This document shows positions 7,209 through 14,205 of a stretch of DNA of 25,593 bases, piece after piece; the first letter of the stretch is position 1; each line of letters starts with the position of its first letter. The notes under the pieces were generated by a model. It was given only the letters and a program-made list of their open reading frames with translations, was not told where the DNA came from and made no database searches. Source of the DNA: an uncultured Trueperaceae bacterium (GTDB lineage Bacteria > Deinococcota > Deinococci > Deinococcales > Trueperaceae). Both the position numbers and the translations under genes were made by a program. The stretch covers positions 1 through 25,593 of the forward strand of contig CALDPK010000176.1 of NCBI GenBank assembly GCA_937911855.1, read 5' to 3'.

Positions 7209-8246
7209 TCAGCTGCGGTTGAAAGCCAGCCAGCTGTCGAACGTCTCCCGGGCTGCCCCGGAGTCGATGAGGCCGGTTGCGAGCCTGACGCCGTCGTGCA
7301 GGCTGTCTGCGCCGTCGCCGATGTACAGCCCGGCTGCAGCGCTCAGGATGACGATGTCGCGGTGCGCGCCCTTCTCACCTGCCAGGACGGCCTTCAGCGC
7401 TTCGGCGTTACCGGCAGCGTCGCTGCCTTTCAGGGTACTCAGGTCGTGCCGGGCAAGACCGAACTCCTCGGGGGTGAACTCAAACTCCCTGAGCGAGCCG
7501 CCCGCGTCCAGCTCCACCACCTGGCTGGTCCCGCTGACGCTCACGTCATCCAGGCCGCTGCCGTGTACCACCAGGGCGCGCTCCACGCCCAGCCCTGAGA
7601 GCGTCAGTGCCAGCTTGGAGCTCAGCGCCGCGTCGTACACGCCCAGAAGCTGCCGGTTGGCTCCCGCCGGGTTGGTGAGCGGCCCCAGGCTGTTGAAGAT
7701 GGTCCTGGCCTTCAGGTCCGCACGCACTGGAGTCACGAACTTCATGGCCGGGTGGTGGTTCTTCGCGAAGATGAACGTCAGTCCGGTCTCGCCCAGGCTG
7801 TCAGCCAGCTTCTCGGGAGTGGCTTCCATGTCCATGCCCAGCGCCTCGAGCACGTCGGCGGAACCGCTCCTGCGGGTGAAGCCGCGGTTGCCGTGCTTGG
7901 CCACCTTCACTCCGCCCGCAGCGATGACGAACATCGCGGTGGTGGAGATGTTGATGGTGTCGATGCCGGTGCCGCCGGTACCGCAGGTGTCCAGCAGCGG
8001 TCCCTCGGGTACGTAGGGCAGCCTGAGCGCCCGTTCGCGCATCGCCTGGGCGAAGCCGACGATCTCGTCGACCGTCTCGCCGCGCGTGCGGAGGGCTGCG
8101 AGCAGCGCCGCTGCCTGCATCTGGCTGAGTTCGCCGTCCATGAGGCTGCCCATGACTGCCCGGGCGTGGTCGCTCGACAGCGACTGTCCGTCGAACACGG
8201 TTTCGAATAGTTCCTTGATGTCCAGTGGCGCAGTTTTTTGATTCAT
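7209..8246 (-). CDS. trpD: Anthranilate phosphoribosyltransferase TrpD
   Basis: This 345-residue enzyme transfers phosphoribose from PRPP to anthranilate, the second step of tryptophan synthesis. The family motifs are present: the PRPP/Mg site DTCGTGGTGIDTINIST, then KHGNRG and SGSADVLEALG, HHPAMKFVTPVRADL, FNSLGPLTNPA and the C-terminal VHGSGLDDVS. The length matches the family. It is the last gene of the operon trpE-trpG-glycosyltransferase-trpD. Its ATG overlaps the stop of the glycosyltransferase (ATGA), and AGGGA stands about 8 nt upstream, so translation is probably coupled. It is followed by 35 nt and then the start of the PBP gene on the same strand, which seems to have its own promoter. 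Confidence 0.97.
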   Translation of the reverse strand: MNQKTAPLDIKELFETVFDGQSLSSDHARAVMGSLMDGELSQMQAAALLAALRTRGETVDEIVGFAQAMRERALRLPYVPEGPLLDTCGTGGTGIDTINISTTAMFVIAAGGVKVAKHGNRGFTRRSGSADVLEALGMDMEATPEKLADSLGETGLTFIFAKNHHPAMKFVTPVRADLKARTIFNSLGPLTNPAGANRQLLGVYDAALSSKLALTLSGLGVERALVVHGSGLDDVSVSGTSQVVELDAGGSLREFEFTPEEFGLARHDLSTLKGSDAAGNAEALKAVLAGEKGAHRDIVILSAAAGLYIGDGADSLHDGVRLATGLIDSGAARETFDSWLAFNRS

Positions 8247-9070
8247 GTCCGTCCCTTGTCGAGTTCGCGGGCTCCGCGCGAGTAGGCGGCTTCCAGTCGG
8301 CCGCGGCGGCCCATGAGCGGCGTCACGGCCCGCTTGAGTGCCAGCTGCCAGCGGGTCACTCCCAGCCGGCCTGCCATGCCGGGGTGGCGCCGGGCAAGGC
8401 GCATCGCGTTGGCTCCCGCTTCGTACCAGCGGTCTTCACTATTGTTGCTTCTCCTGGTGTCAGCACCCTGATGCCTGACTACCGCCTGCGGCAACGCCCT
8501 GACTTCGAGGCCGGCCTGCTCAAGCTGGTAGCCCAGGCCCAGGTCTTCCCCGCCGTAACCCAGCAGGTAACCGGGAAAGCCGCCGGTCTCCCGGAAGGTC
8601 GTTGCCGGCATGCTGGTGTTGGCACCGTTCACGTTCCACCAGCCCACCCGCCTGGGCTTCCAGTGCTCGCTGCCCGCTTCGGATTCGAACCTGATCGAAC
8701 CCACGTACACGGCGGGCTCCACCTGGGCGTGCAGGTGCAGCCGCAGGCAGTCAGGTTCAAGCAGGCAGTCGTCATCGGACAGGTGCAGGATGCGTCCGGC
8801 TGCCAGTTCGGCAGCGCGGTTGCGCGCCTGGCCTGGTCCGCTGGATTCCTCGCCGTGCAGTACCTGAACGGCGAAGCCCGGCGGCCGCGCGGCGAGCTCA
8901 GCTTCCAGGGCCTCACCGGAGCCGTCCGCGTCACCGTCCAGATACACGATCCATTCGAACAGGCCGGGCTGCAGGTCCTGGTTCCTCAGGCTCTGCAGTT
9001 TCAGGAGCAGAAGCTCACGTCGGTTGCGGCTGGCAGTGATGACGCTCAGTACCGGCCCGCCTGCTGCCAT
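8243..9070 (-). CDS. Family 2 glycosyltransferase inside the trp operon
   Basis: This 275-residue GT-A fold enzyme starts with LSVITASRNRRELLLLKLQSL. The nucleotide-sugar site includes YLDGDADGS and the metal-binding LSDDDCLLEPD. The acceptor-side motif GYGGEDLGLGYQLEQAG (ED motif) lies about two thirds along. No membrane segment is seen, so it is probably cytosolic and acts on a lipid- or polysaccharide-bound acceptor. Donor and acceptor are unknown. The gene overlaps trpG at its start (TGATG) and trpD at its stop (ATGA), so it is firmly co-translated with tryptophan genes despite having no known part in that pathway. It may only be a passenger, or it may use a product linked to anthranilate or tryptophan. 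The sequence does not decide. Confidence 0.88.
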   Translation of the reverse strand: MAAGGPVLSVITASRNRRELLLLKLQSLRNQDLQPGLFEWIVYLDGDADGSGEALEAELAARPPGFAVQVLHGEESSGPGQARNRAAELAAGRILHLSDDDCLLEPDCLRLHLHAQVEPAVYVGSIRFESEAGSEHWKPRRVGWWNVNGANTSMPATTFRETGGFPGYLLGYGGEDLGLGYQLEQAGLEVRALPQAVVRHQGADTRRSNNSEDRWYEAGANAMRLARRHPGMAGRLGVTRWQLALKRAVTPLMGRRGRLEAAYSRGARELDKGRT

Positions 9071-9729
9071 CAGTGCTGCCGGTCGAGTGAGGTCAGGAAG
9101 TTCCGCAGGAGCCGGTGACCGCCTTCTGTCAGGATGCTTTCGGGGTGGAACTGCACGCCGTAGACCGGCAGGTCACGGTGCTTCAGGCCCATCACGACTT
9201 CCTCGCCGCCTTCCTCGACCGTTGCCGTCACTTCCAGCTCGGGCGGCAGGTTGCGCACCACCAGGCTGTGGTAGCGCGTCACGGTGAGCGGTTGCGGGAG
9301 GCCCTCGTAAAGTCCCTGGCCGTCGTGAGAGATCCTGCTCGTCTTGCCGTGCATGAGCACCCGGGCGGGTTCCACGCTGGCTCCGAACGCCTCGCCGATC
9401 GCCTGGTGCCCCAGGCAGACGCCCAGGATCGGGATCCGGCCCGCGAACTCGCGGATGAGCGGCACCGACTGGCCGGCTTCCGCCGGTGTGCAGGGGCCGG
9501 GCGAGACGACGATGCCGTCCGGGTTCATGGCGGTCACGTCGGCCAGTTCGAACCGGTCGTTGCGCACGACCGTCAGCTCGCAGCCCAGCTGACCCAGGTA
9601 CTGCACCAGGTTGTATGTGAACGAATCGTAGTTGTCCACCACCAGTATCTTCGGAGCGGAGCCGGCCACGGTCACTGGCACCAGGTCGGCCGGATCTGCG
9701 TGGGCGACTGTCGGGATGCTGCCGGTCAC
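9070..9729 (-). CDS. trpG: Anthranilate synthase, glutamine amidotransferase subunit TrpG
   Basis: This 219-residue class I glutamine amidotransferase supplies ammonia to TrpE. The core starts at KILVVDNYDSFTYNLVQYLG. The oxyanion motif is SPGPCTPAEAG, the nucleophile is Cys105 in GVCLGHQ, and His195 and Glu197 complete the triad in QFHPES. The GTG start overlaps the trpE stop (GTGA), which supports it, though it gives about 26 residues before the conserved core. Internal GTG codons nearer the core are possible. It forms a heterodimeric or heterotetrameric complex with TrpE to make anthranilate from chorismate and glutamine. It may also serve folate synthesis (as PabA), since no separate pabA is seen in the window. 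Confidence 0.96.
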   Translation of the reverse strand: MTGSIPTVAHADPADLVPVTVAGSAPKILVVDNYDSFTYNLVQYLGQLGCELTVVRNDRFELADVTAMNPDGIVVSPGPCTPAEAGQSVPLIREFAGRIPILGVCLGHQAIGEAFGASVEPARVLMHGKTSRISHDGQGLYEGLPQPLTVTRYHSLVVRNLPPELEVTATVEEGGEEVVMGLKHRDLPVYGVQFHPESILTEGGHRLLRNFLTSLDRQH

Positions 9730-11180
9730 CTCAGTCCCTCCGTTGCCATCTCGACTGCGCGCCGGAGCGCCTTGAGTTTGTTCATCGCTTCCTCGTACTC
9801 GAGGTCAGGCTGGCTGTCGGCGACCACGCCCACGCCGGCCTGCAGGTGGATGCGCCCGCCGGTGATGGTGGCGGTGCGCAGCGTGAGTGCCATGTCCATG
9901 TGCCCTTCGACCGACAGGTAGCCGAACGCCCCGGCGTAAGGGCCGCGGCGCACCGGTTCAAGTTCGTCGATTATCTCCATGGCCCGCACCTTGGGTGAAC
10001 CGGAGGCGGTACCCATCGGCAGGGTGGCTGCCAGGGCGTCCAGGGGCGTCTTGCCCGGGGCCAGGGTGCCTTTCACGTCGCTGACGATGTGCATCACGTG
10101 ACTGAAACGCTCGACCCGCATGGCGTCATGCACCTCGACACTGCCGTAACTGCTCACGCGGCCCAGGTCGTTGCGGCTCAGGTCCACCAGCATGACGTGT
10201 TCGGACTGCTCTTTGGGGTCAGCGAGCAGTTCGGCAGCCAGCCGCGCGTCCTCTTTTGCGTCCGCTCCGCGCGGTCGGGTTCCGGCGATCGGCCTGGTCT
10301 CGACGGTCACGCCGTCGCTCTTCACCAGGCTCTCGGGGCTGGAGGCGACGAGCGTCACCGGACCCAGGTCCAGGTATCCCAGGTACGGGCTGGGGTTCAC
10401 GACCCGCAGCGCGCGGTACAGGGCCAGCGGATGCACGCCCAGGTCAGCGCTGAGCCGCAGGCTGGGCACCACCTGGAACACGTCGCCGGATTTCACGTAC
10501 TCCACGGCCTTGCTGACTGCCGCTTCGAACTCCGGGCGGGTGAAGTTGCTCGTGAACTCGCTGGCAACGCCGGCCCGGTCGCCGGGGACGCCGGGCAGCG
10601 GCGCGCGCAGCCGCGCAACCGTCTGGTCGACGAGCGCCTGGGCGCGGGCTACGTCAGCAGCGTCGTCTTCGGCCGCCTGGGCTATCACGAAGATGCGCCG
10701 CTTGAAGTGGTCGAAAACCACGAGCACTTCGGGTTCGACGAACAGCAGGTCGGGGATGTTCAGTTCATCGGGGTTGCCATCGGGCAGCTGTTCGTAGCTG
10801 CGGACCAGGTCGTAACTGGCGTAGCCGACGGAGCCGGCCCAGAAACCGGGCAGTTCCGGGACGCCGGCTGCCGGACGGACCGTCTGGTCCCACAGCACTT
10901 TCAGCGGGTCGTCACTCTCGAAGGTACGGACACCCTCGGGACCGGTCACGGTCATCTGTTTGCCGCGTGCCTCAACCCGCCGGCGCTGGCCGCTGCCGAT
11001 GAACGAGTATCTGGCGACCCGCTCGCCCTGCTCGACGCTCTCAAGCAGGAAGCCGGGCTGACCGCCTACTTTCAGGAAGGCGGTCAGCGGGGTTTCGAGG
11101 TCGGCCAGGACCTCACGGTAAACAGGCTTCACTCGCGTGCTGGTGGCTGAGGGGCCACCGGTATCTGTTTTCAGGTGCAT
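9726..11180 (-). CDS. trpE: Anthranilate synthase component I TrpE
   Basis: This 484-residue enzyme converts chorismate and ammonia to anthranilate, the committed step to tryptophan. The N-terminal LLES motif is the known tryptophan feedback-binding element. The C-terminal chorismate-binding domain shows FQVVPSLR, ETRPIAGTRPRG, DLSRNDLGRV, VMHIVSDVKG, PMGTASGSPKVRAMEII and GYLSVEGHMDMALTLRT. The usual PAGTxSGAPK reads PMGTASGSPK here, a mild variant. The ATG at 11180 has CGGAG 7 nt upstream, so unlike many genes here it is translated from a Shine-Dalgarno site. That fits a transcript starting well upstream at the leader peptide. It is the first structural gene of the operon. Confidence 0.97.
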   Translation of the reverse strand: MHLKTDTGGPSATSTRVKPVYREVLADLETPLTAFLKVGGQPGFLLESVEQGERVARYSFIGSGQRRRVEARGKQMTVTGPEGVRTFESDDPLKVLWDQTVRPAAGVPELPGFWAGSVGYASYDLVRSYEQLPDGNPDELNIPDLLFVEPEVLVVFDHFKRRIFVIAQAAEDDAADVARAQALVDQTVARLRAPLPGVPGDRAGVASEFTSNFTRPEFEAAVSKAVEYVKSGDVFQVVPSLRLSADLGVHPLALYRALRVVNPSPYLGYLDLGPVTLVASSPESLVKSDGVTVETRPIAGTRPRGADAKEDARLAAELLADPKEQSEHVMLVDLSRNDLGRVSSYGSVEVHDAMRVERFSHVMHIVSDVKGTLAPGKTPLDALAATLPMGTASGSPKVRAMEIIDELEPVRRGPYAGAFGYLSVEGHMDMALTLRTATITGGRIHLQAGVGVVADSQPDLEYEEAMNKLKALRRAVEMATEGLR

Positions 11181-11217
11181 GTCATTACTCCGGTCAGTGT
11201 TCGGTATCAGTGTGGAA

Positions 11218-11274
11218 GGCGGACGGAAGCAGGCTGGTCCGCCACGATGGCCGGCTCAGCCGCGACGCCATCGT
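11218..11274 (-). promoter_or_regulatory. trp attenuator: alternative hairpins downstream of the leader Trp codons
   Basis: Two adjacent hairpins tile this stretch. Hairpin A has arms ACGATGGC (11267-11274) and GCCATCGT (11244-11251), with an inner CGGC-TGA-GCCG. Hairpin B has arms GGCGGAC (11237-11243) and GTCCGCC (11218-11224). A competing structure spans 11232-11261: GGCTG, CCG and CC pair with GG, CGG and CAGCC around an ATCGT loop. It would disrupt both A and B. The second Trp codon lies inside the 5' arm of A, so a stalled ribosome would favour the competing structure. Hairpin B has no T-run after it, so how it would stop transcription is unclear. Confidence 0.65.
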
Positions 11275-11315
11275 CCCCATTTGTTATGGATACCGGTTGC
11301 TCCGGAGTGGTTCAT
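11256..11315 (-). CDS. trpL: trp operon leader peptide with two Trp codons (19 aa)
   Basis: The small reading frame starts MNHSGATGIHNK and ends WGRWRRG followed by TGA. Trp codons are at positions 13 and 16. Tryptophan is rare, so two in 19 codons directly upstream of trpE is the hallmark of a trp leader peptide, whose translation rate senses charged tRNA-Trp. A -10 box (TATGGT) ends 6 nt before the ATG, so the transcript probably begins at the leader AUG itself. The stop codon falls in the loop of hairpin A. The leader lies 75 nt ahead of trpE and 34 nt after fabI. No other function is expected of the peptide. Confidence 0.75.
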   Translation of the reverse strand: MNHSGATGIHNKWGRWRRG

Positions 11316-11321
11316 GCCACA

Positions 11322-11327
11322 ACCATA
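11322..11327 (-). promoter_or_regulatory. -10 box for the trp leader transcript
   Basis: TATGGT on the minus strand ends 6 nt before the leader ATG at 11315, the same spacing as the other leaderless starts in this window. A partial -35 candidate (TTGAGG) is 20 nt further up, longer than ideal. Confidence 0.45.
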
Positions 11328-11349
11328 GACCAAAACCCTGCGCTCTGCC

Positions 11350-12153
11350 TCAACCCGCCTCGTGACCCTCCGGCAGGAACATGCCGATGGCGTGGAAGCC
11401 CGCGTCGACGTAGATGGTCTCACCCGTGATGCCGCTGCCGAGCTCGTCAGCGATGAGCGAGAGCGCGACCCCTGCGACTTCTTCCTGGGTGATGTTGCGC
11501 CTGAGCATCGACTGGCGGCCTGCTTCCGAGTACATGTCACCGAAACCGGCGATCGAACGCGCGGCGATGGTCCTTACGGGCCCGGCGGAGATGGCGTTGA
11601 CGCGCACGCCCTGCTCACCCAGTTCATAGGCCAGGTAGCGTGAGCTGGCCTCGAGCGCTGCTTTGGCGACGCCCATCATGTTGTAGTGCGGCACCACGCG
11701 TTCGGCAGCCAGGTAAGTGAGCGAGGTGATGCTGCCGCCGTCTTTCATCAGCGGCGCGGCGCGCTGCGCGACTGCCACGAGCGAGTAGGCGCTCACGTCC
11801 ATCGCGGTCTTCCAGTCGTCACGGCCCGTCTGGTGGAACGGATTGGCGAACGTATCACCGGGCGCGAAGGCCAGCGAATGCACGACGAAATCGAGTTTTC
11901 CGAACTCACTTTCAATCTGCTTGAACAGCGCGTCGATCTGGTCGTCGTACTGAACGTCGCACTGGGCGAGCAGCGGGCTGTTCAGGCCTTCGGTGAGTTT
12001 CTCGATGGCGGGCTTGAGCCGTTCAGCCTGGTAGCTGAACGCCAGGCGGGCGCCGGCGGCACCGAGCTTCTCGGCGATTCCCCAGGCGATCGAACGCTGG
12101 TTGGTTACGCCCAGGATCAGGCCCTTCTTGTCGGACAGGTCAATAGTCAGCAT
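11350..12153 (-). CDS. fabI: Enoyl-[acyl-carrier-protein] reductase FabI (NADH)
   Basis: This 267-residue atypical short-chain dehydrogenase carries out the last reduction of each fatty-acid elongation cycle and is the target of triclosan-type inhibitors. Visible are the Rossmann segment GLILGVTNQRSIAWGIAEKLG, typical of FabI; AFSYQAERLK; VHSLAFAPGD; and SLTYLAAERVVPHYNMMGVAK, with catalytic Tyr157 and Lys164 (Y-x6-K). NAISAGPVRTIAARSI follows, the substrate-loop region. The length is normal. The ATG has GGAG 10 nt upstream and a TATAAT box 44 nt upstream, so it carries a conventional leader. It stands alone, with the trp leader beginning immediately after it on the same strand. Confidence 0.97.
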   Translation of the reverse strand: MLTIDLSDKKGLILGVTNQRSIAWGIAEKLGAAGARLAFSYQAERLKPAIEKLTEGLNSPLLAQCDVQYDDQIDALFKQIESEFGKLDFVVHSLAFAPGDTFANPFHQTGRDDWKTAMDVSAYSLVAVAQRAAPLMKDGGSITSLTYLAAERVVPHYNMMGVAKAALEASSRYLAYELGEQGVRVNAISAGPVRTIAARSIAGFGDMYSEAGRQSMLRRNITQEEVAGVALSLIADELGSGITGETIYVDAGFHAIGMFLPEGHEAG

Positions 12154-12197
12154 GACAGATCATCTCCAGTTCCGGCCGAGGCCGAACAATGTCCGCG

Positions 12198-12203
12198 ATT
12201 ATA
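12198..12203 (-). promoter_or_regulatory. Consensus -10 box (TATAAT) for fabI
   Basis: A perfect TATAAT lies 44 nt before the fabI ATG, between fabI and the stop of the upstream response-regulator gene. A -35 match is weak: CTGACG sits 20 nt upstream. A GGAG ribosome site follows downstream. Confidence 0.6.
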
Positions 12204-12218
12204 TGCCCGGAAAGGTGT

Positions 12219-13268
12219 TCAGCCGTCAGTCATGATGCGCTCGAAGCGCTGGCGGGTTGCTTCGGCTCGGGAATGTTCACCGCGCTGCTCCCACAGGCCG
12301 GCCAGGCCGGACCACGCCCCTTCGCTGTAAGGCTCGTGTTCGGTCATGCGCTGGAAGTAGCGGGTTGCGCGCTCCAGGTCACCGGCGTCACGTGCCAGTT
12401 CTGCTGCGAGTTCGAGCAGCGAGGACTGTTCGCCGTGCAGGCTCAGCCTGCTGTCTTCCACCCAGCCGGAATCCACGCCGGAGAGGAAATCACCCTGGTA
12501 TACGGTGAGCGCCTCGTCAAGCGCGCCGAGGTTGCGCAGCTCGCGCGCCCGCTGGCTGGCGGTGCGGTATATGTCCACGTCGTAGTCGATGCGGAAGCTG
12601 TTGTGCAGGTAGTAACGGCGGTTGGCTGATTCGACCAGCTCGCCGCCCATGACCTTGCGCAGGCGGTAAAGCGTGGTGTGGAAGCTGCTGGAGGCCTTGG
12701 ACTCGGTCTTGCCGGGCCACAGTGCCTCGGCGACCTCGAAGGCGGTGACGCCGTTGCGGTTCTCAAGCAGGTAGAACAGCAATTCCAGCGCCTTCAGGGA
12801 ATCCCAGTCGAGCCGTTTGCCGTCACGTTCCACGGCCGGATGGCCCAGGCCCCGGACGGTGACCAGGCCCTCGAGCGGATGCCTGAGTTCGTTTATGCGC
12901 TGCTGGCGGACGCGGATGGCGTCGACCAGCTCCTGCCGTTCGAAAGGTTTGGTCAGGTAATCGTCTGCACCGAGCGTCATGCCCTGCCGCACGTAGGAGC
13001 GGTCCTCGAGCGCGGTAAGGAACAGGAACGGCACCGAGCGCAGTTCCGTGAATTCATGCACTTTCTTGTAGAACTCGAAACCGCTCAGGCCGGGCATGGA
13101 CACGTCCGAGATGATCACGTCCGGGCGCAGTCCCTCCTGCAGATCCTCCAGCGCGTCGCGCGGGTCATCGAAGGTAAGGACACTGAAGCCGGCACCGACC
13201 AGGGTGAGTTCCACCACCTTCAGGACACCGAGGTCGTCGTCGACCACCATCACGAGGCTTGCCGTCAT
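12219..13268 (-). CDS. Response regulator with winged-helix and BTAD-type output
   Basis: This is a 349-residue regulator. The receiver domain (residues about 5-120) has the acidic pocket DDD at 10-12, phospho-acceptor Asp55 (IISDVSMPG) and Lys in DDYLTKPF. It is followed by an OmpR-like winged helix (about 150-235; WDSLKALELLFYLLENRNGVTAFEVAEALWPG, then SSFHTTLYRLRKVMGG). Last comes a helical repeat region of the bacterial transcriptional activator (BTAD) type (about 245-349), which resembles TPR repeats. Similar architectures are known in Deinococcus and Actinobacteria. No histidine kinase is adjacent, so it is an orphan here. TAAACT ends 6 nt before the ATG (leaderless). It is transcribed divergently from the phosphatidyltransferase gene. 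Confidence 0.9.
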   Translation of the reverse strand: MTASLVMVVDDDLGVLKVVELTLVGAGFSVLTFDDPRDALEDLQEGLRPDVIISDVSMPGLSGFEFYKKVHEFTELRSVPFLFLTALEDRSYVRQGMTLGADDYLTKPFERQELVDAIRVRQQRINELRHPLEGLVTVRGLGHPAVERDGKRLDWDSLKALELLFYLLENRNGVTAFEVAEALWPGKTESKASSSFHTTLYRLRKVMGGELVESANRRYYLHNSFRIDYDVDIYRTASQRARELRNLGALDEALTVYQGDFLSGVDSGWVEDSRLSLHGEQSSLLELAAELARDAGDLERATRYFQRMTEHEPYSEGAWSGLAGLWEQRGEHSRAEATRQRFERIMTDG

Positions 13269-13274
13269 GCAGGC

Positions 13275-13280
13275 AGTTTA
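13275..13280 (-). promoter_or_regulatory. -10 box for the leaderless BTAD response regulator
   Basis: TAAACT on the minus strand ends 6 nt before the ATG at 13268. No ribosome binding site is visible. Confidence 0.45.
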
Positions 13281-13332
13281 CGCCGTGCCGGGAAGCCCCG
13301 ACATGAAATATCTGAAACCCGTGCCGGACGGC

Positions 13333-13358
13333 TTGACCCGGCGCGGTTCTGCTAATCT
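13333..13358 (+). promoter_or_regulatory. Promoter of the CDP-alcohol phosphatidyltransferase gene
   Basis: TTGACC (13333-13338) precedes TAATCT (13353-13358) by a short 14-nt spacer. The -10 box ends 7 nt before the ATG at 13366 (4 nt before the ATG at 13363), again a leaderless arrangement. Confidence 0.4.
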
Positions 13359-13365
13359 TCGGATG

Positions 13366-14205
13366 ATGACGGTTGCTGCCAACAACAGCAAGGAGCGGTC
13401 ACGGCGTGAACTGATAATGATCGCCGTGCAGCCTCTGGTGAAGCCCCTCGTGCAGGCATGCGTGCGGCTCGGCGTCAACCCGCTGTTCCTCGTGCTGCTG
13501 CACGGGCTGCTGGCGACCGTGGCGGCCGTGTTCATCGCGCTGGGCCACGAGTGGTGGACCTGGGCGGGGGTGCTGCTCCTGATGCGAATGCTCCTGGACA
13601 ACATGGACGGCGCGGTAGCCCGGGCCAGCGGTCAGGTGACCCAGGCCGGCCGCTACTTCGACACCGGCACTGACCTCATCACCAACGCTCTGCTCTTCGT
13701 GGCACTGAGTTTCACGACCGGTCCGCTGCTCGCCTTCCTCGCTTTCCTCATGCTCACGTGGCTGCTGTCGCTTGATTTCAACCTTGAACGCCTCTACCTG
13801 CAGCCCCGTCAGGGAACCCGGCCGCTGCTGCCGCCGGCACCCACGCCCGGCCCCACCTGGCTGCTGGACGTATCGAAGCGCCTGTACAGCGCGGTCATGG
13901 CACCGCAGGACCAGCTCATCGAACGGATCGAGAAGCGCCGCTTCGCACGCATAGCAGGCCGCCCCTACGAGAGCGCGCCGCTCGACTGGCAGCTCGCCTG
14001 GTTCGATCTGTTCTCAACCGCGTCGCTCGTGAACCTGGGCCTGTCAACCCAGACGGCCCTGCTGGCGCTGCTGCTGTTCCTGGGCGTGCCGGGCGTGTAC
14101 GTGACGCTGGTGCTGCTCCAGGGCGCACTCATCCTGCTCGTTCAGGTCTGGCGTGGCCTGCGCTTCAGAAACTACGTCAGGGAGGAAACCGCCAATGCCG
14201 GATAG
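13366..14205 (+). CDS. CDP-alcohol phosphatidyltransferase family membrane protein
   Basis: This protein of about 279 residues has the diagnostic motif DG-AVAR-x8-G-x3-D-x3-D (DGAVARASGQVTQAGRYFDTGTD), which binds CDP-alcohol and two metal ions in the membrane. Hydrophobic helices flank it (FLVLLHGLLATVAAVFIAL, WAGVLLLMRMLL, LLFVALSF, AFLAFLMLTWLL), and two more lie near the C-terminus (ALLALLLFLG, VLLQGALILLV). The middle has a soluble insert rich in Pro. The family makes phospholipids such as PS, PGP or archaetidyl-like lipids, or phosphoinositides; the acceptor cannot be read from the motif. The ATG at 13366 fits the -10 spacing best and 13363 is the alternative. The last 11 nt overlap the following dehydrogenase gene. 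Confidence 0.85.
   Translation: MTVAANNSKERSRRELIMIAVQPLVKPLVQACVRLGVNPLFLVLLHGLLATVAAVFIALGHEWWTWAGVLLLMRMLLDNMDGAVARASGQVTQAGRYFDTGTDLITNALLFVALSFTTGPLLAFLAFLMLTWLLSLDFNLERLYLQPRQGTRPLLPPAPTPGPTWLLDVSKRLYSAVMAPQDQLIERIEKRRFARIAGRPYESAPLDWQLAWFDLFSTASLVNLGLSTQTALLALLLFLGVPGVYVTLVLLQGALILLVQVWRGLRFRNYVREETANAG

Noticed and set aside
6601..8016. Long plus-strand ORF (471 codons) opposite the PBP and trpD genes
   Set aside because: It lies antisense to two clearly conserved genes and has low-complexity, Ser/Pro/Ala-rich translation without motifs. High GC produces such open antisense frames.
11181..11349. T-box riboswitch upstream of trpE
   Set aside because: There is no T-box consensus bulge or specifier-loop layout. 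The Trp-codon leader ORF with alternative hairpins explains the region better.
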